From Streptomyces sp. NRRL F-6676 (GTDB lineage Bacteria > Actinomycetota > Actinomycetes > Streptomycetales > Streptomycetaceae): DNA of 64,000 nucleotides. Shown piece by piece: positions 53,799-62,487 of this stretch (within the stretch, counting starts at the first letter, position 1; every line of letters begins with the position of its first letter). The stretch is from positions 59,478 through 123,477 of the forward strand of contig NZ_KL647085.1 in assembly GCF_000725625.1 (NCBI RefSeq). Reading direction: 5' to 3'. The position numbers and the translations under genes are program-made. Below the pieces are notes generated by a model that saw only the letters and a program-made list of their open reading frames with translations, had not been told where the DNA came from and did not search any database.

Positions 53799-55666
53799 AG
53801 TCACAACCGCCCGAGCCCGGCCCGGCCCCGGCAGCCGAGGACGCCACCTCCGGCGCGGGCGCCTCCGCGACCCCGCCGCCCCCGCTGCGCAGGCTCGCCG
53901 AACCCGTCCGTGGCCGTCTGACCCTCGCCGTCGGCCTCCAGGCCGTCGCCGCCCTCGCCGGAGTGGTCCCGTTCATCGCGGTCTCCCGCATCGCCGAGCG
54001 CCTCACCGCAGGGTCTCCGGCCGACGGCGACGCCCTCTGGCCGCTGGTGGCCCTGGCCTGCTCGGCGGGCTTCGTCGCCCTGGTCTGCGGCACCGCGGCC
54101 GGAGCCCTCGCCCACCTCGCCGACAACGACCTCCAGCTCACCCTCCGCCGCCGCCTCGCCCGGCACATCGGACGGCTGCCGCTCGGCCGGCTCACCCACC
54201 GGGGCACCGGTGAGGTCAAACAGGCCGTGCAGGACGACGTGAGCGCACTGCACACCCTGTTCGCCCACACCCTCCTCGACATCGTCTCCGTGCTCACCGC
54301 CCCGGTGCTCGTCCTGGTCTACCTGTTCACCGTCGACTGGCGGCTCGCCCTGATCAGCGTGGTGCCCCTGCTGCTGGGCGTGTTCCTGTTCAGCCGGGCC
54401 ATGGCGGGCGCGGCGGCGCAGATGGCCGAGTTCGGCGCCGCGGTGGGCCGAATCTCCGCCGCCGCCGTGGAGTTCGCCTCCGGCATCGCCGTCTTCAAGA
54501 GCTTCGGGCGCGGCCGCAAGGCCCACGAGCGCTTCGTCCGCGCCACCGAGGGCTTCGCCGACTTCTTCTCCAGCTGGGTCCGGTCCACCCTCGCCACCTC
54601 CACCGCCGCAATCCTGGTGGTCACCCCGGCCGTGGTCCTCCTGCTCCTGGCCGCACCCGGCGCGGTGTTCGTCACCCAGGGCTGGACGACCGGCGCCGAA
54701 CTCGTCCCCTTCCTCCTGCTCGGCCCCGCGGTCGCCGCCCCCATGGGCGTGGTCGGCCCCCGCATCCAGCAGATCCGGGCCGGCCAGGCCGCCGCCGTAC
54801 GCGTCACCCAACTCCTGGACGCCCCCACCCTCCCCGAGCCCACGACACCCGCCCTCCCCGACGGCCACCACGTACGTCTGCGCGGCGTGTCCTTCTCCTA
54901 CGACGGCACCACCGACGTCCTCAGCGGCGTCGACCTCGACCTCGCCCCCGGCACCGTCACCGCACTCGTCGGCCCCTCCGGCTCGGGCAAGTCCACCCTG
55001 GCCTCCTTGCTGCCCCGCTTCCACGATGTCACGGCCGGTACGGTGACCCTCGGCGGCGCCGACCTGCGGGACATCCCCGCCACCGAGCTGTACCGACGGG
55101 TGGGCTTCGTCCTCCAGGACGTACGGCTGCTGCGGGCGAGCGTCGCCGACAACATCCGGCTGGGCCGCCCCGAGGCCACCGACGAGGATGTCGAACGGTG
55201 CGCCCGCGCCGCCCGCATCCACGACCGCATCACGGAACTGCCCGACGGCTACGCCACCGAACTCGGCACGGCCGTCACCCTCTCCGGCGGAGAGGCGCAA
55301 CGGCTGTCCATCGCCAGGGCGTTGCTCGCCGACGCCCCCGTCCTCGTGCTCGACGAGGCCACCGCCTACGCCGACCCGCACTCCGAGGCCCTGATCCAGG
55401 ACGGCCTGTCCGCGCTCGCGGCCAGCCGCACCCTGCTCGTCATCGCCCACCGGCTGGCGACCATCCGCTCCGCCGACCGCATCGTGGTGCTGGAGGACGG
55501 ACGCGTCACCGAACAGGGCCGCCACGACGACCTGCTGGCCGGCGGTGGCCGCTACGCCGCGCTGTGGGAGGCCCAGCGCACCGCGGGCCCCGACGAGACC
55601 GACGAGGTTCCACACCAGCGGGCCGTCCGCGCGGAGGCCGACATCCGAGAGGGAAGCGCACGATGA
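53795..55666 (+). CDS. ABC transporter half 1 (IrtA/YbtP type, fused permease-ATPase)
   Basis: The 623-residue protein has six membrane helices followed by an ATPase with Walker A GPSGSGKST (about 393), signature LSGGEAQRL (about 496) and Walker B VLVLDEATAYAD. With its neighbour it forms a heterodimer. Relatives (IrtAB, YbtPQ) import metal-loaded siderophores despite their exporter fold, so uptake is likely; export cannot be excluded. It lacks a siderophore-interacting reductase domain. Confidence 0.92.
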   Translation: MKSQPPEPGPAPAAEDATSGAGASATPPPPLRRLAEPVRGRLTLAVGLQAVAALAGVVPFIAVSRIAERLTAGSPADGDALWPLVALACSAGFVALVCGTAAGALAHLADNDLQLTLRRRLARHIGRLPLGRLTHRGTGEVKQAVQDDVSALHTLFAHTLLDIVSVLTAPVLVLVYLFTVDWRLALISVVPLLLGVFLFSRAMAGAAAQMAEFGAAVGRISAAAVEFASGIAVFKSFGRGRKAHERFVRATEGFADFFSSWVRSTLATSTAAILVVTPAVVLLLLAAPGAVFVTQGWTTGAELVPFLLLGPAVAAPMGVVGPRIQQIRAGQAAAVRVTQLLDAPTLPEPTTPALPDGHHVRLRGVSFSYDGTTDVLSGVDLDLAPGTVTALVGPSGSGKSTLASLLPRFHDVTAGTVTLGGADLRDIPATELYRRVGFVLQDVRLLRASVADNIRLGRPEATDEDVERCARAARIHDRITELPDGYATELGTAVTLSGGEAQRLSIARALLADAPVLVLDEATAYADPHSEALIQDGLSALAASRTLLVIAHRLATIRSADRIVVLEDGRVTEQGRHDDLLAGGGRYAALWEAQRTAGPDETDEVPHQRAVRAEADIREGSAR

Positions 55667-57411
55667 TCCGTCAGCTCTACCGCGTACTGGGACCGGAGGG
55701 CTTCCGGCCCCTGAACCGGCTGCTGCTCCTCCAGTCCGGGGCGGCCGTACTCCAGGGCGTCGCCTTCGCCCTCCTGGTACCCGTCCTCAAAGCCCTGCTC
55801 GGGTCCGACCCTGCCGACGTATGGCCGTGGCTGGCGGCGTTCGCCGGCTGCGTGGCCGCCTACGCCGTACTCCAGGGCGCCGCCCTCAGCGGCGGGTTCA
55901 CGGTCGGCTCCCAGCTCTCCCGGGTGCTGCACCGCCGGCTGGCCGACCAGGCGCTGCGCCTGCCGCTGGGCTGGTTCACCGCCGGCCGCACCGCCGAGTT
56001 CAGCCGACTCGCCGGGCAGAACGTCATCCAGGTGATGAGCACACCGGCACACCTGCTGCGCCCGTTCATCAACTCCGTGCTGACCCCGGTGACCCTGATC
56101 GTGGCCACCTTCTTCTTCGACGTCCGCACCGCCCTGGTGCTCCTGGTCTGCGCACCCGTGCTGTACGCCGTCCAGCAGGGGAGCACGTCACTGATGCGCC
56201 GCCTCGACCTCGGCCGTGACGCCGCGATCGGCGAGTCGGCCGACCGGGTGCTGGAGTACACCCGCAACCAGCCGGTCCTGCGGGCTTTCGGCCGGACCGC
56301 GGAGGGCTACGGCGCCCTGGATGACGCCCTGGTGGCGGAGTCGCGCGCCGACCGTCGCCTCATCGCGCGCGGCCTGCCCGGCCTGGTCTCCTTCACCTTC
56401 GCCACCCGGCTCGTCTTCGCCCTGCTGCTGGCCCTCGGCGTGTCCTGGCAGCTCGACGGGTCGCTCACCGTGCCCACGCTGCTGGCGCTCCTGGTGCTCC
56501 TGGTCCGCCTGATCGACAGCGTGTCGTCCGCCGCCGAGGCCGGGGCCGGCCTGCGCATCGCCCGCAACACCCTGGAACGACTCGGCGCGGTCCTCGACGA
56601 GCCGCACTTCCCCCAGCCCGCCGAGCCGCGGTCTCCCCGTGACGCGAGCGTGGAGTTCACCGGTGTGACCTTCCGCTACGACGGCGGTGAGACCGGCGGG
56701 CGTGCCGTCCTCGACGACGTGACCTTCCGCCTGCCCGAGCGCGGCATGACGGCGCTGGTGGGGTCCTCCGGCGCCGGCAAGACCACGGTCGCCTCGCTGA
56801 TCGCACGCTTCCGGGACACCACGGAGGGCACCGTCCGTATTGGTGGCGTCGACGTCCGCGACATCACTGCCGACGACCTGGCCGCCCACGTCTCGCTCGT
56901 CTTCCAGGACGTCTACCTCTTCGACGGCACGATCGAGGAGAACGTCAGGATCGCCGCCCCGGACGCCGGCCCCGCCGAACTGGCCGAGGCCGCCGCCCTG
57001 TCCGGCCTGGACCGGGTGATCGGGGAACTGCCCGACGGCTGGGACACCAAGGTGGGCGAGGGCGGCGCACGCCTGTCCGGCGGGCAGCGCCAGCGCGTGT
57101 CCATCGCCCGCGCCCTGCTGAAGGACGCGCCGATCCTCGTCCTCGACGAGGCCACCGCAGCGCTCGACCAGGAGAACGAGGCGCTGTTCGCCGAGGCCGT
57201 GCGCACCCTCGCCGAACGCAAGACGCTGCTGGTCATCGCACACCGGCTCAGCACCGTCGTGCACGCCGACCAGATCCTGGTCCTGGAGGACGGCCGGATC
57301 ACCGAGCGCGGCACGCACGAGGACCTGGTCACGGCGGGCGGCACCTACGCCTCCTTCTGGCAGCGCCGGGCCCGCGCCCACGGCTGGCGGCTGGAGGGAG
57401 CACGGTCATGA
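55663..57411 (+). CDS. ABC transporter half 2 (IrtB/YbtQ type)
   Basis: The 582-residue partner has six helices and an ATPase with Walker A GSSGAGKTT (about 367), signature LSGGQRQRV (about 471) and Walker B ILVLDEATAALD. ATGA overlaps with both neighbours make it part of the long NRPS operon. Confidence 0.93.
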   Translation: MIRQLYRVLGPEGFRPLNRLLLLQSGAAVLQGVAFALLVPVLKALLGSDPADVWPWLAAFAGCVAAYAVLQGAALSGGFTVGSQLSRVLHRRLADQALRLPLGWFTAGRTAEFSRLAGQNVIQVMSTPAHLLRPFINSVLTPVTLIVATFFFDVRTALVLLVCAPVLYAVQQGSTSLMRRLDLGRDAAIGESADRVLEYTRNQPVLRAFGRTAEGYGALDDALVAESRADRRLIARGLPGLVSFTFATRLVFALLLALGVSWQLDGSLTVPTLLALLVLLVRLIDSVSSAAEAGAGLRIARNTLERLGAVLDEPHFPQPAEPRSPRDASVEFTGVTFRYDGGETGGRAVLDDVTFRLPERGMTALVGSSGAGKTTVASLIARFRDTTEGTVRIGGVDVRDITADDLAAHVSLVFQDVYLFDGTIEENVRIAAPDAGPAELAEAAALSGLDRVIGELPDGWDTKVGEGGARLSGGQRQRVSIARALLKDAPILVLDEATAALDQENEALFAEAVRTLAERKTLLVIAHRLSTVVHADQILVLEDGRITERGTHEDLVTAGGTYASFWQRRARAHGWRLEGARS

Positions 57412-58886
57412 CGCCACACCCGGAGGCACCGATTCACCCGGATCCGGCGGACCCGGCGGCAGAGGAAGGACACGACAGGATGAGCACCGGCCCCCGGAAC
57501 ACCTGGGACTCATGGGCGCGCTCCGTGACGCCTCTCGCGCGTGCGAGCACCCTGGAACCCACCCCCGCCCCCGCGGCCACCGCCACCCGTCTCGCGCAGG
57601 CACGCCTGTCCGACCAGTACGTGGTGTACGAGGCGGAAGGCGGCGTCTGGCACTTCGCGGCGGGTTCCGCCGTCAGCCTCACCGCGTACACGGACACCGT
57701 CACCGCACGGGCCGCCGGGCGGACCTGGACCTCCCGCACCGAGGGCCGGCCGGTGACCGCGTTCGCCGCCGCGCTCAGCGCCCTGTCCACGACACACGGG
57801 GCGTCCGACGGGGGACGTCACTTCTACGGCTGGGCGGCCTTCGAACTCGCCCACCTCCTGCACGCCGACGCCGAAGCCGCCGGGGACCGCCCGCTGCTGC
57901 ACGCCCTCGTCCCGGCCGTCGAGGTGACCTTCACCGAGGCGGAGACCGTGGTGCGAGCGGTGGACGAGGCATGGCTGCGCAAGGCCGCGGACCTGCTGGC
58001 CGAACGGACCCCCCGGCAACCGACGCCGGACACAACGACGGCGGAGGCAGCCGAACGCGTCATCGCCGCGGGCACCGCCGCCTACGGCGGCGCGGTCGCC
58101 CGCACGATCGAGGACATCCGCGCCGGGCTCCTGGAGAAGGCCGTGGTCTCCCGGAAGGTGCCACTGCCCGCCGCGCCGGCCGTCGACTTCGCCGCGACCT
58201 ATCTCGCGGGTCGCCGGTCCAACACCCCGGCCCGCTCCTACCTGCTGGACCTCGGCGGCTACCGGGCGGCCGGGTTCAGCCCGGAAACCGTTTTGGAGGT
58301 CGCGGAGAACGGCCGGGTCAGCACCCAGCCCCTCGCCGGCACCCGCGCGCACGGCCCCGACCCGGCGGAGAACGACCGTCGGCGCGCGGAACTGCTCAGC
58401 GACCCCAAGGAGATACACGAGCACGCCGTGTCCGTACGCCTGGCCTGGGAGGAGATGGCCGCGGTGTGCCGGCCCGGCTCGGTCGTGGTCGAGGAGTTCA
58501 TGGCGGTCCGGCCGCGGGGTTCGGTGCAGCACCTGGCGTCACGGGTGACGGGCCGACTCGGCGAGAACGCCGGGCCGTGGGACGCCTTCGCCTCCCTCTT
58601 CCCCGCGATCACCGCCACCGGTGTCTCCAAGCGCGACGCCCTCCACGCCCTGGCCCGCCACGAGGACGGACCCAGGGGCCTGTACGGCGGCGCGGTCTTC
58701 CGGGGCAGCACCGCCGGAGCCCTGGACGCGGCCCTCGTCCTTCGCACCCTCATCGGTGACGGCGAGGAGAGCTGGCTGCGCGCGGGCGCGGGAGTCACCG
58801 CGCAGTCCAGCCCGGACCGGGAGATCGAGGAGACCTGCGAGAAACTGCGCAGCGTCGCCCCGCACCTGCGGTTCACCACGGACTGA
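57408..58886 (+). CDS. Salicylate synthase (MbtI/Irp9 type)
   Basis: The 492-residue chorismate-binding enzyme converts chorismate through isochorismate to salicylate. Typical segments are YAGGAVARTIEDIRAG-like (here YGGAVARTIEDIRAG), YLLDLGGYRAAGFSPETVLE, QPLAGTRA, EIHEHAVSVRLAWEEM and GLYGGAVFRG. It supplies the starter for the aryl-AMP ligase. The ATG at 57408 overlaps the ABC stop; a second ATG at 57480 with its own GGAAGG site is equally plausible and would drop a Pro-rich extension. It is the last gene of the NRPS operon. Confidence 0.93.
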   Translation: MTPHPEAPIHPDPADPAAEEGHDRMSTGPRNTWDSWARSVTPLARASTLEPTPAPAATATRLAQARLSDQYVVYEAEGGVWHFAAGSAVSLTAYTDTVTARAAGRTWTSRTEGRPVTAFAAALSALSTTHGASDGGRHFYGWAAFELAHLLHADAEAAGDRPLLHALVPAVEVTFTEAETVVRAVDEAWLRKAADLLAERTPRQPTPDTTTAEAAERVIAAGTAAYGGAVARTIEDIRAGLLEKAVVSRKVPLPAAPAVDFAATYLAGRRSNTPARSYLLDLGGYRAAGFSPETVLEVAENGRVSTQPLAGTRAHGPDPAENDRRRAELLSDPKEIHEHAVSVRLAWEEMAAVCRPGSVVVEEFMAVRPRGSVQHLASRVTGRLGENAGPWDAFASLFPAITATGVSKRDALHALARHEDGPRGLYGGAVFRGSTAGALDAALVLRTLIGDGEESWLRAGAGVTAQSSPDREIEETCEKLRSVAPHLRFTTD

Positions 58887-58896
58887 CGGGTGTGGT

Positions 58897-58943
58897 GCGA
58901 CTGCGTCCACCTCGGCCCGGTGCGGCTTCGGCCGCGCAGTCGC
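58897..58943 (+). terminator. Probable terminator of the NRPS operon
   Basis: GCGACTGCG (58897-58905) and CGCAGTCGC (58935-58943) form a 9-bp outer stem, and an inner CGGCC/GGCCG stem stacks inside it, beginning 11 bp after the salicylate synthase stop. Confidence 0.55.
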
Positions 58944-59148
58944 CGACCGATCCGCGCCGTCTCCTGCCGCTCCTGCCGGAGCGGGCGCGAGACCGTCGCA
59001 CCTGCGTGGACTCCGCGGCCGAGGACCGCTGCTGACGGTTATCGGCGCACGGTGGACGCTGGCCGCAGCAGCCGCAGCCGGGCGGGCAGTCGCCGCATCC
59101 GTCGTCGGCCTTGGTGGGGGGGTGCCCCTATCTCTTTGGTCAAGGTGG

Positions 59149-59607
59149 ATGGGTGCTGGTTCGGGTGTCTGGAACGATGTGGCTGTGCATGCTGATGATC
59201 AGGTTGGCGAGGGTGTCTCTGCGGACCTCGCGGTGTTTCTGCGGAACGCAGGCGACGGCCGTCGGGTGAAGATCGTTCCTTCCGTCTGTGGCGGGTGTGG
59301 CGGGCGCGTCTTCTTCGTGCTCGTTGACGATGTCGAGGGTGGAGCCGAGCGGGTGTGCGTTGGTTGCGGCGGCCGCGCGTTCATCGCGGATAGCGAGGAG
59401 TTCTGGGAGGACGCGGATCCCGGCGAGGCCTGCTGCCCGTGCGGGAGCGAGGAGTTTGAAACCGCGGTCGCGTTCTCCCTCGCCGACGACGGATTGGTCC
59501 GCTGGGTGACCGTTGGGCTGCGGTGCCAGAAGGACGGCGCCTCAGGGGTCTATGCCGACTGGAAGATCGACTACGGCCCCACGGACCACCTCCTGACCAT
59601 GGTCTAG
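59149..59607 (+). CDS. Putative zinc-ribbon protein of unknown function
   Basis: About 152 residues are encoded, with four CxxC-like knuckles: SVCGGCGG, RVCVGCGG, ACCPCGS and a later lone Cys. The protein is acidic and ends YGPTDHLLTMV. No family is recognised. Codons use T in third position far more than neighbours do, which suggests recent transfer. The ATG at 59149 has only a poorly spaced AGGTGG, so the true start may lie a little downstream. The stop shares the tetranucleotide CTAG with the stop of the convergent transposase gene. Confidence 0.6.
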   Translation: MGAGSGVWNDVAVHADDQVGEGVSADLAVFLRNAGDGRRVKIVPSVCGGCGGRVFFVLVDDVEGGAERVCVGCGGRAFIADSEEFWEDADPGEACCPCGSEEFETAVAFSLADDGLVRWVTVGLRCQKDGASGVYADWKIDYGPTDHLLTMV

Positions 59608-60818
59608 GTCTGCGGAGCGACGGCCCGGACCGGCTGCGGTTCGTAGAAGGTTCCGTCGCGGAGCATCGCGAAGAGGACGTCGGCCCGGCGTCGGGCGAGG
59701 CAGAGCAGAGCCTGCGTGTGGTGCTTCCCTTGGGCGATCTTTTTGTCGTAGTAGGCCCGCGATGCCAGGTCTCCCAGGGCGGCGAACGCAGAGAGGAAGA
59801 AGGCCCGTTTGAGCTGCTTGTTTCCTCTCCGGGAGGGCTGTTCTCCGCGGATCGACGACCCTGAACTGCGGGTCGCGGGGGCGAGGCCGGCGTAGGCGGC
59901 GAGGTGGCCGGCGGTAGGGAAGGTGCTGCCGTCGCCGACCTCGATCAGGATTCGTGCGCCGGTCCTGACGCCGATGCCCGGCATCGACGTCAGGACCTTC
60001 GAAAGAGGGTGGGCCTCCAGGAGTTCCTCGATCCGCCCGGCCAGGAGTTTGCGCTGGTCAAGGATGGCGGCCAGGGATCCGGCGAGGCTCGGGACGATCA
60101 GAGCGGCCGCGTCGGTGCCGGGCACCACCACGGTCTGTTCGTCCAGCGCGGTGAAGATGTCCTCGACCAGACGTTCGGCCATCCGCGGCGCCTTCGGCCG
60201 CAGCAGCGTGACCAGCCGCCTTCGGCCCGCCTTGCGTATCTGTGCCGGTGACCCGAACCGCTCCAGCAGCGTGAGGACAGCAGGGTGCTGCAACCGTGGC
60301 CCCAGCACCCGTTCCAGAGACGGATGGATCTGAGTCAGCAGGCCGTGCAGGCGGTTCGCGACCCTGGTCGCCTCGCCGGCCAGATCGTCGTCGAACCCCA
60401 CGATCATCTCCAGCTCGGCGATCGTCTCGTCCTCGCCGTCGATCGCCCGCAGCGTGTGGGGCATCGCGCGGGCCGCATCCGCGATGATGAACGCGTCCCT
60501 CGCGTCCGTCTTCGCCTCGCCCGGGTAGAGGTCGGCAATCCGCCGCATTGTCAGTCCGGGCAGGTAGGCGACCGGGCAGCCCATGTCCCGGGCGACCGCC
60601 GGCGGCAGCGCGCCGATCGAGGCTGGCTGGTCGACCACGACCAGCACCGTTCCGTGCTTGGCCTGGAGCTTCGTGAAGAGCTCGCGGAGCTTGGGCTCGG
60701 TGTTGGGCAGGCGCTTGTCGAAGGCCTTCTTGCTGGCCGGGGTGACGGCGGTGGCGTGGTGTTCGCTCTTGCCGACGTCCAGGCCGAGGAAGACGTCGAT
60801 GTCGCCGGTGTCGATCAC
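59604..60818 (-). CDS. IS110-family transposase
   Basis: The 404-residue recombinase has the N-terminal RuvC-like DEDD domain (Asp14 in GLDVGKSEH, then VVDQPASIG and KTDARDAFIIAD) and the C-terminal Transposase_20 domain (LTSMPGIGVRTGARILIEVG, YAGLAP) with the serine region ATRSSGSSIRGEQPSRRGNK. It appears full length and may be active. The GTG start has GGAGGGG upstream. Confidence 0.95.
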   Translation of the reverse strand: MIDTGDIDVFLGLDVGKSEHHATAVTPASKKAFDKRLPNTEPKLRELFTKLQAKHGTVLVVVDQPASIGALPPAVARDMGCPVAYLPGLTMRRIADLYPGEAKTDARDAFIIADAARAMPHTLRAIDGEDETIAELEMIVGFDDDLAGEATRVANRLHGLLTQIHPSLERVLGPRLQHPAVLTLLERFGSPAQIRKAGRRRLVTLLRPKAPRMAERLVEDIFTALDEQTVVVPGTDAAALIVPSLAGSLAAILDQRKLLAGRIEELLEAHPLSKVLTSMPGIGVRTGARILIEVGDGSTFPTAGHLAAYAGLAPATRSSGSSIRGEQPSRRGNKQLKRAFFLSAFAALGDLASRAYYDKKIAQGKHHTQALLCLARRRADVLFAMLRDGTFYEPQPVRAVAPQT

Positions 60819-60990
60819 GTGCAGGCCCCTCCATCACGCTTTCGTCCGGCCTTGCCTCGGCACCGAGCTGCCACATCCACGTTACGGAGAGCTCTTCCGG
60901 CCTGGGTGAAGCCGGTGCTCAAGCCCCTCATCAGCGGTCCGTCGATGCCTCCGGACCCGGTGACACCACCCCCCGGATCATCAACAACAG
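59604..60990 (-). mobile_element. IS110-family insertion sequence (ends not resolved)
   Basis: The element comprises the transposase gene and the non-coding stretch before it. IS110 elements lack clear inverted repeats, so the borders are approximate. In IS110 members the non-coding end upstream of the transposase encodes the bridge RNA, which would place it at about 60819-60990; a CCGGC/GCCGG hairpin lies at 60897-60915. Confidence 0.6.
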
Positions 60991-61616
60991 GAGGGGGAAG
61001 TCATGCCGGACCCGAAGGCCGGAGGCCCCATTGCGGAGCCACGAAGACGGTAACGGGAGGGGGGTGGCCGCGGTGGTGGGTGCGCAGCAGCCCTTGCCCT
61101 GCCCGGCGTCGCGGCCCTCCTTGACGGCGATGCCGGCGATGGCGGGGGCGGCAATCGGGTCGGCCCAGGACCAGTCGAGGGTGGCGTTGAGGACCAGGCC
61201 CACCACGAGCACCGCGGACAGGTAGGTGCACAGCAGGGTCTGCTGGGAGCCCGCGACGGCGGAGGCGGAGCCCAGTTCGCGTCCCGCTGCGCGCTGGGCG
61301 GCAGGAACGGCATGACCGCCAGGGACAGGGCGGCGATGACGATACCGAGGACGGAGCGTTCGGCTTCTCCAGTGCCGCTCAGGGCGCGGACGGCGTCGAA
61401 GGTGGCGTAGGCGGCGAGCGCGAAGAAGGAGACGGCGATGATGCGCAGGGTGCGCTGCTCGCGGGACTCGCGGACCGTGTGGTCGGGGGCGGAGAACTGC
61501 CAGGCGACGGGGGCGGCGGAGGACACCTCGATCACTGAGTCGAGGCCGAAGCCGATCAGGGCCGTGGAGGAGGCGATCGTCCCGGCGGTGATCGCGACGA
61601 TCGCCTCGATGACGTT
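60931..61616 (-). pseudogene. Broken cation-efflux-type membrane protein
   Basis: The minus strand encodes membrane segments of a cation transporter: NVIEAIVAITAGTIASSTAL, IGFGLDSVIEVSSA, IIAVSFFALAAYATFDAVRA, then after a one-base shift near 61300 AAQRAAGRELGSASAVAGSQ and TYLSAVLVVGLVLNATLDWS up to KEGRDAGQGKGCCAP. The start of the gene is missing: upstream of the first helix the frame runs into a PP2C phosphatase fragment. The C-terminus reads on towards the IS110 element. Confidence 0.75.
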
Positions 61617-62413
61617 GAGGGGGAACAGATCGTAGAAGTCGCCGCCGACCTCGTCGACGGAGGCGATGTGGTAGGCAACTGGGCCACCAGATCCTCGGGC
61701 AGGCTGGTGAGGGTGTGTGATGCCAGCACACGTGCCCCCGGCCGCCAGTTGGCCAATTGGGCCGGGCCAGGGCAGTACCAGCGCATACGGGCCTCGACCT
61801 TGCTCAGGGCGTCATGCTGTTCCTGAGTGTCGAAGAAGCCGGGGCCGGCGGTGTCCAGGGCCAGCAGGGCGCCCGGGAAGTGGTCGGCGAGGAGGTCGAT
61901 GACCCCGCGCACGTCGGGTTCGTGGAGGTAGGGCAGTACGGCCTCCGCGACGAACAGGTACGGCCCGGTGGCGTGCGAGGCCACCTCCGCGGCCCACGCC
62001 CGGTCCGTCACCGAGGCCGCGATCATCGTCCGTCGGGGGCTGTCCGTGAAGAAGTTCCGGCGCAGGTCGTTCACGTCGGGCAGGTCGAGTTCGTACCAAC
62101 GGGCGCGGCCGTTGTCGACGCGTTCGTGGCGGGTGTTAAGCCCGGTACCGATCTCGACCACGGTGGCGTCGGGGTGCGCGGACAGGAAGTCGTCCACCCA
62201 TCGGTCGAACAGACGGGTGCGCAGTAACGCACCGGTGAAGCTCGGCAGATCGTCGAAGCGTCCGAAGTCGTAATCGATCGAGGCGACGATCTCTTCGGCC
62301 AGTGGGTCCCTCAGTAGCGCGTGTTCCTTGCGGTTCTCCACGGCGTGGGCATACAGCGGTATGAGGAGGGTCTCCTGCACCGTCCCCAGGCGCGGCTTCT
62401 TCCTGTCGTCCAT
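61556..62413 (-). CDS. TcmP-like SAM methyltransferase with a replaced C-terminus
   Basis: The protein resembles the leucine-carboxyl-methyltransferase-like O-methyltransferases (TcmP group): QETLLIPLYAHAVENRKEHA, DATVVEIGTGLNTRHERVDN, YLFVAEAVLPYLHEPDVRGV. The match stops near LPEDLVAQLP (about 61690); beyond it the frame reads through the phosphatase and transporter fragments in a wrong frame and adds about 40 low-complexity residues. It may still fold if only the last residues are lost. The ATG at 62413 has AGAGAGG upstream. Confidence 0.7.
   Translation of the reverse strand: MDDRKKPRLGTVQETLLIPLYAHAVENRKEHALLRDPLAEEIVASIDYDFGRFDDLPSFTGALLRTRLFDRWVDDFLSAHPDATVVEIGTGLNTRHERVDNGRARWYELDLPDVNDLRRNFFTDSPRRTMIAASVTDRAWAAEVASHATGPYLFVAEAVLPYLHEPDVRGVIDLLADHFPGALLALDTAGPGFFDTQEQHDALSKVEARMRWYCPGPAQLANWRPGARVLASHTLTSLPEDLVAQLPTTSPPSTRSAATSTICSPSTSSRRSSRSPPGRSPPPRP
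61617..61676 (-). pseudogene. 20-codon fragment of a PP2C/SpoIIE phosphatase
   Basis: On the minus strand the sequence VAYHIASVDEVGGDFYDLFP matches the first metal-binding motif of Streptomyces PP2C-type phosphatases. It is sandwiched between the methyltransferase gene and the cation transporter remnant, with no other part of a phosphatase gene around it. Confidence 0.55.
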
Positions 62414-62487
62414 GAGCGGCCTCTCTGACACAGGTGTGTACCGGGCCGGACGGTGCCGTGGCTGCGACCACCGTCCGGCCCGGAGTT

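Noticed and set aside
53801..55615. 604-codon open frame on the minus strand
   Set aside because: It is antisense to the ABC transporter gene and its Gly/Glu-rich translation has no domain.
60856..60867. CTCGG-CA-CCGAG hairpin upstream of the IS110 transposase
   Set aside because: A two-base loop is not stable and the stem is short.
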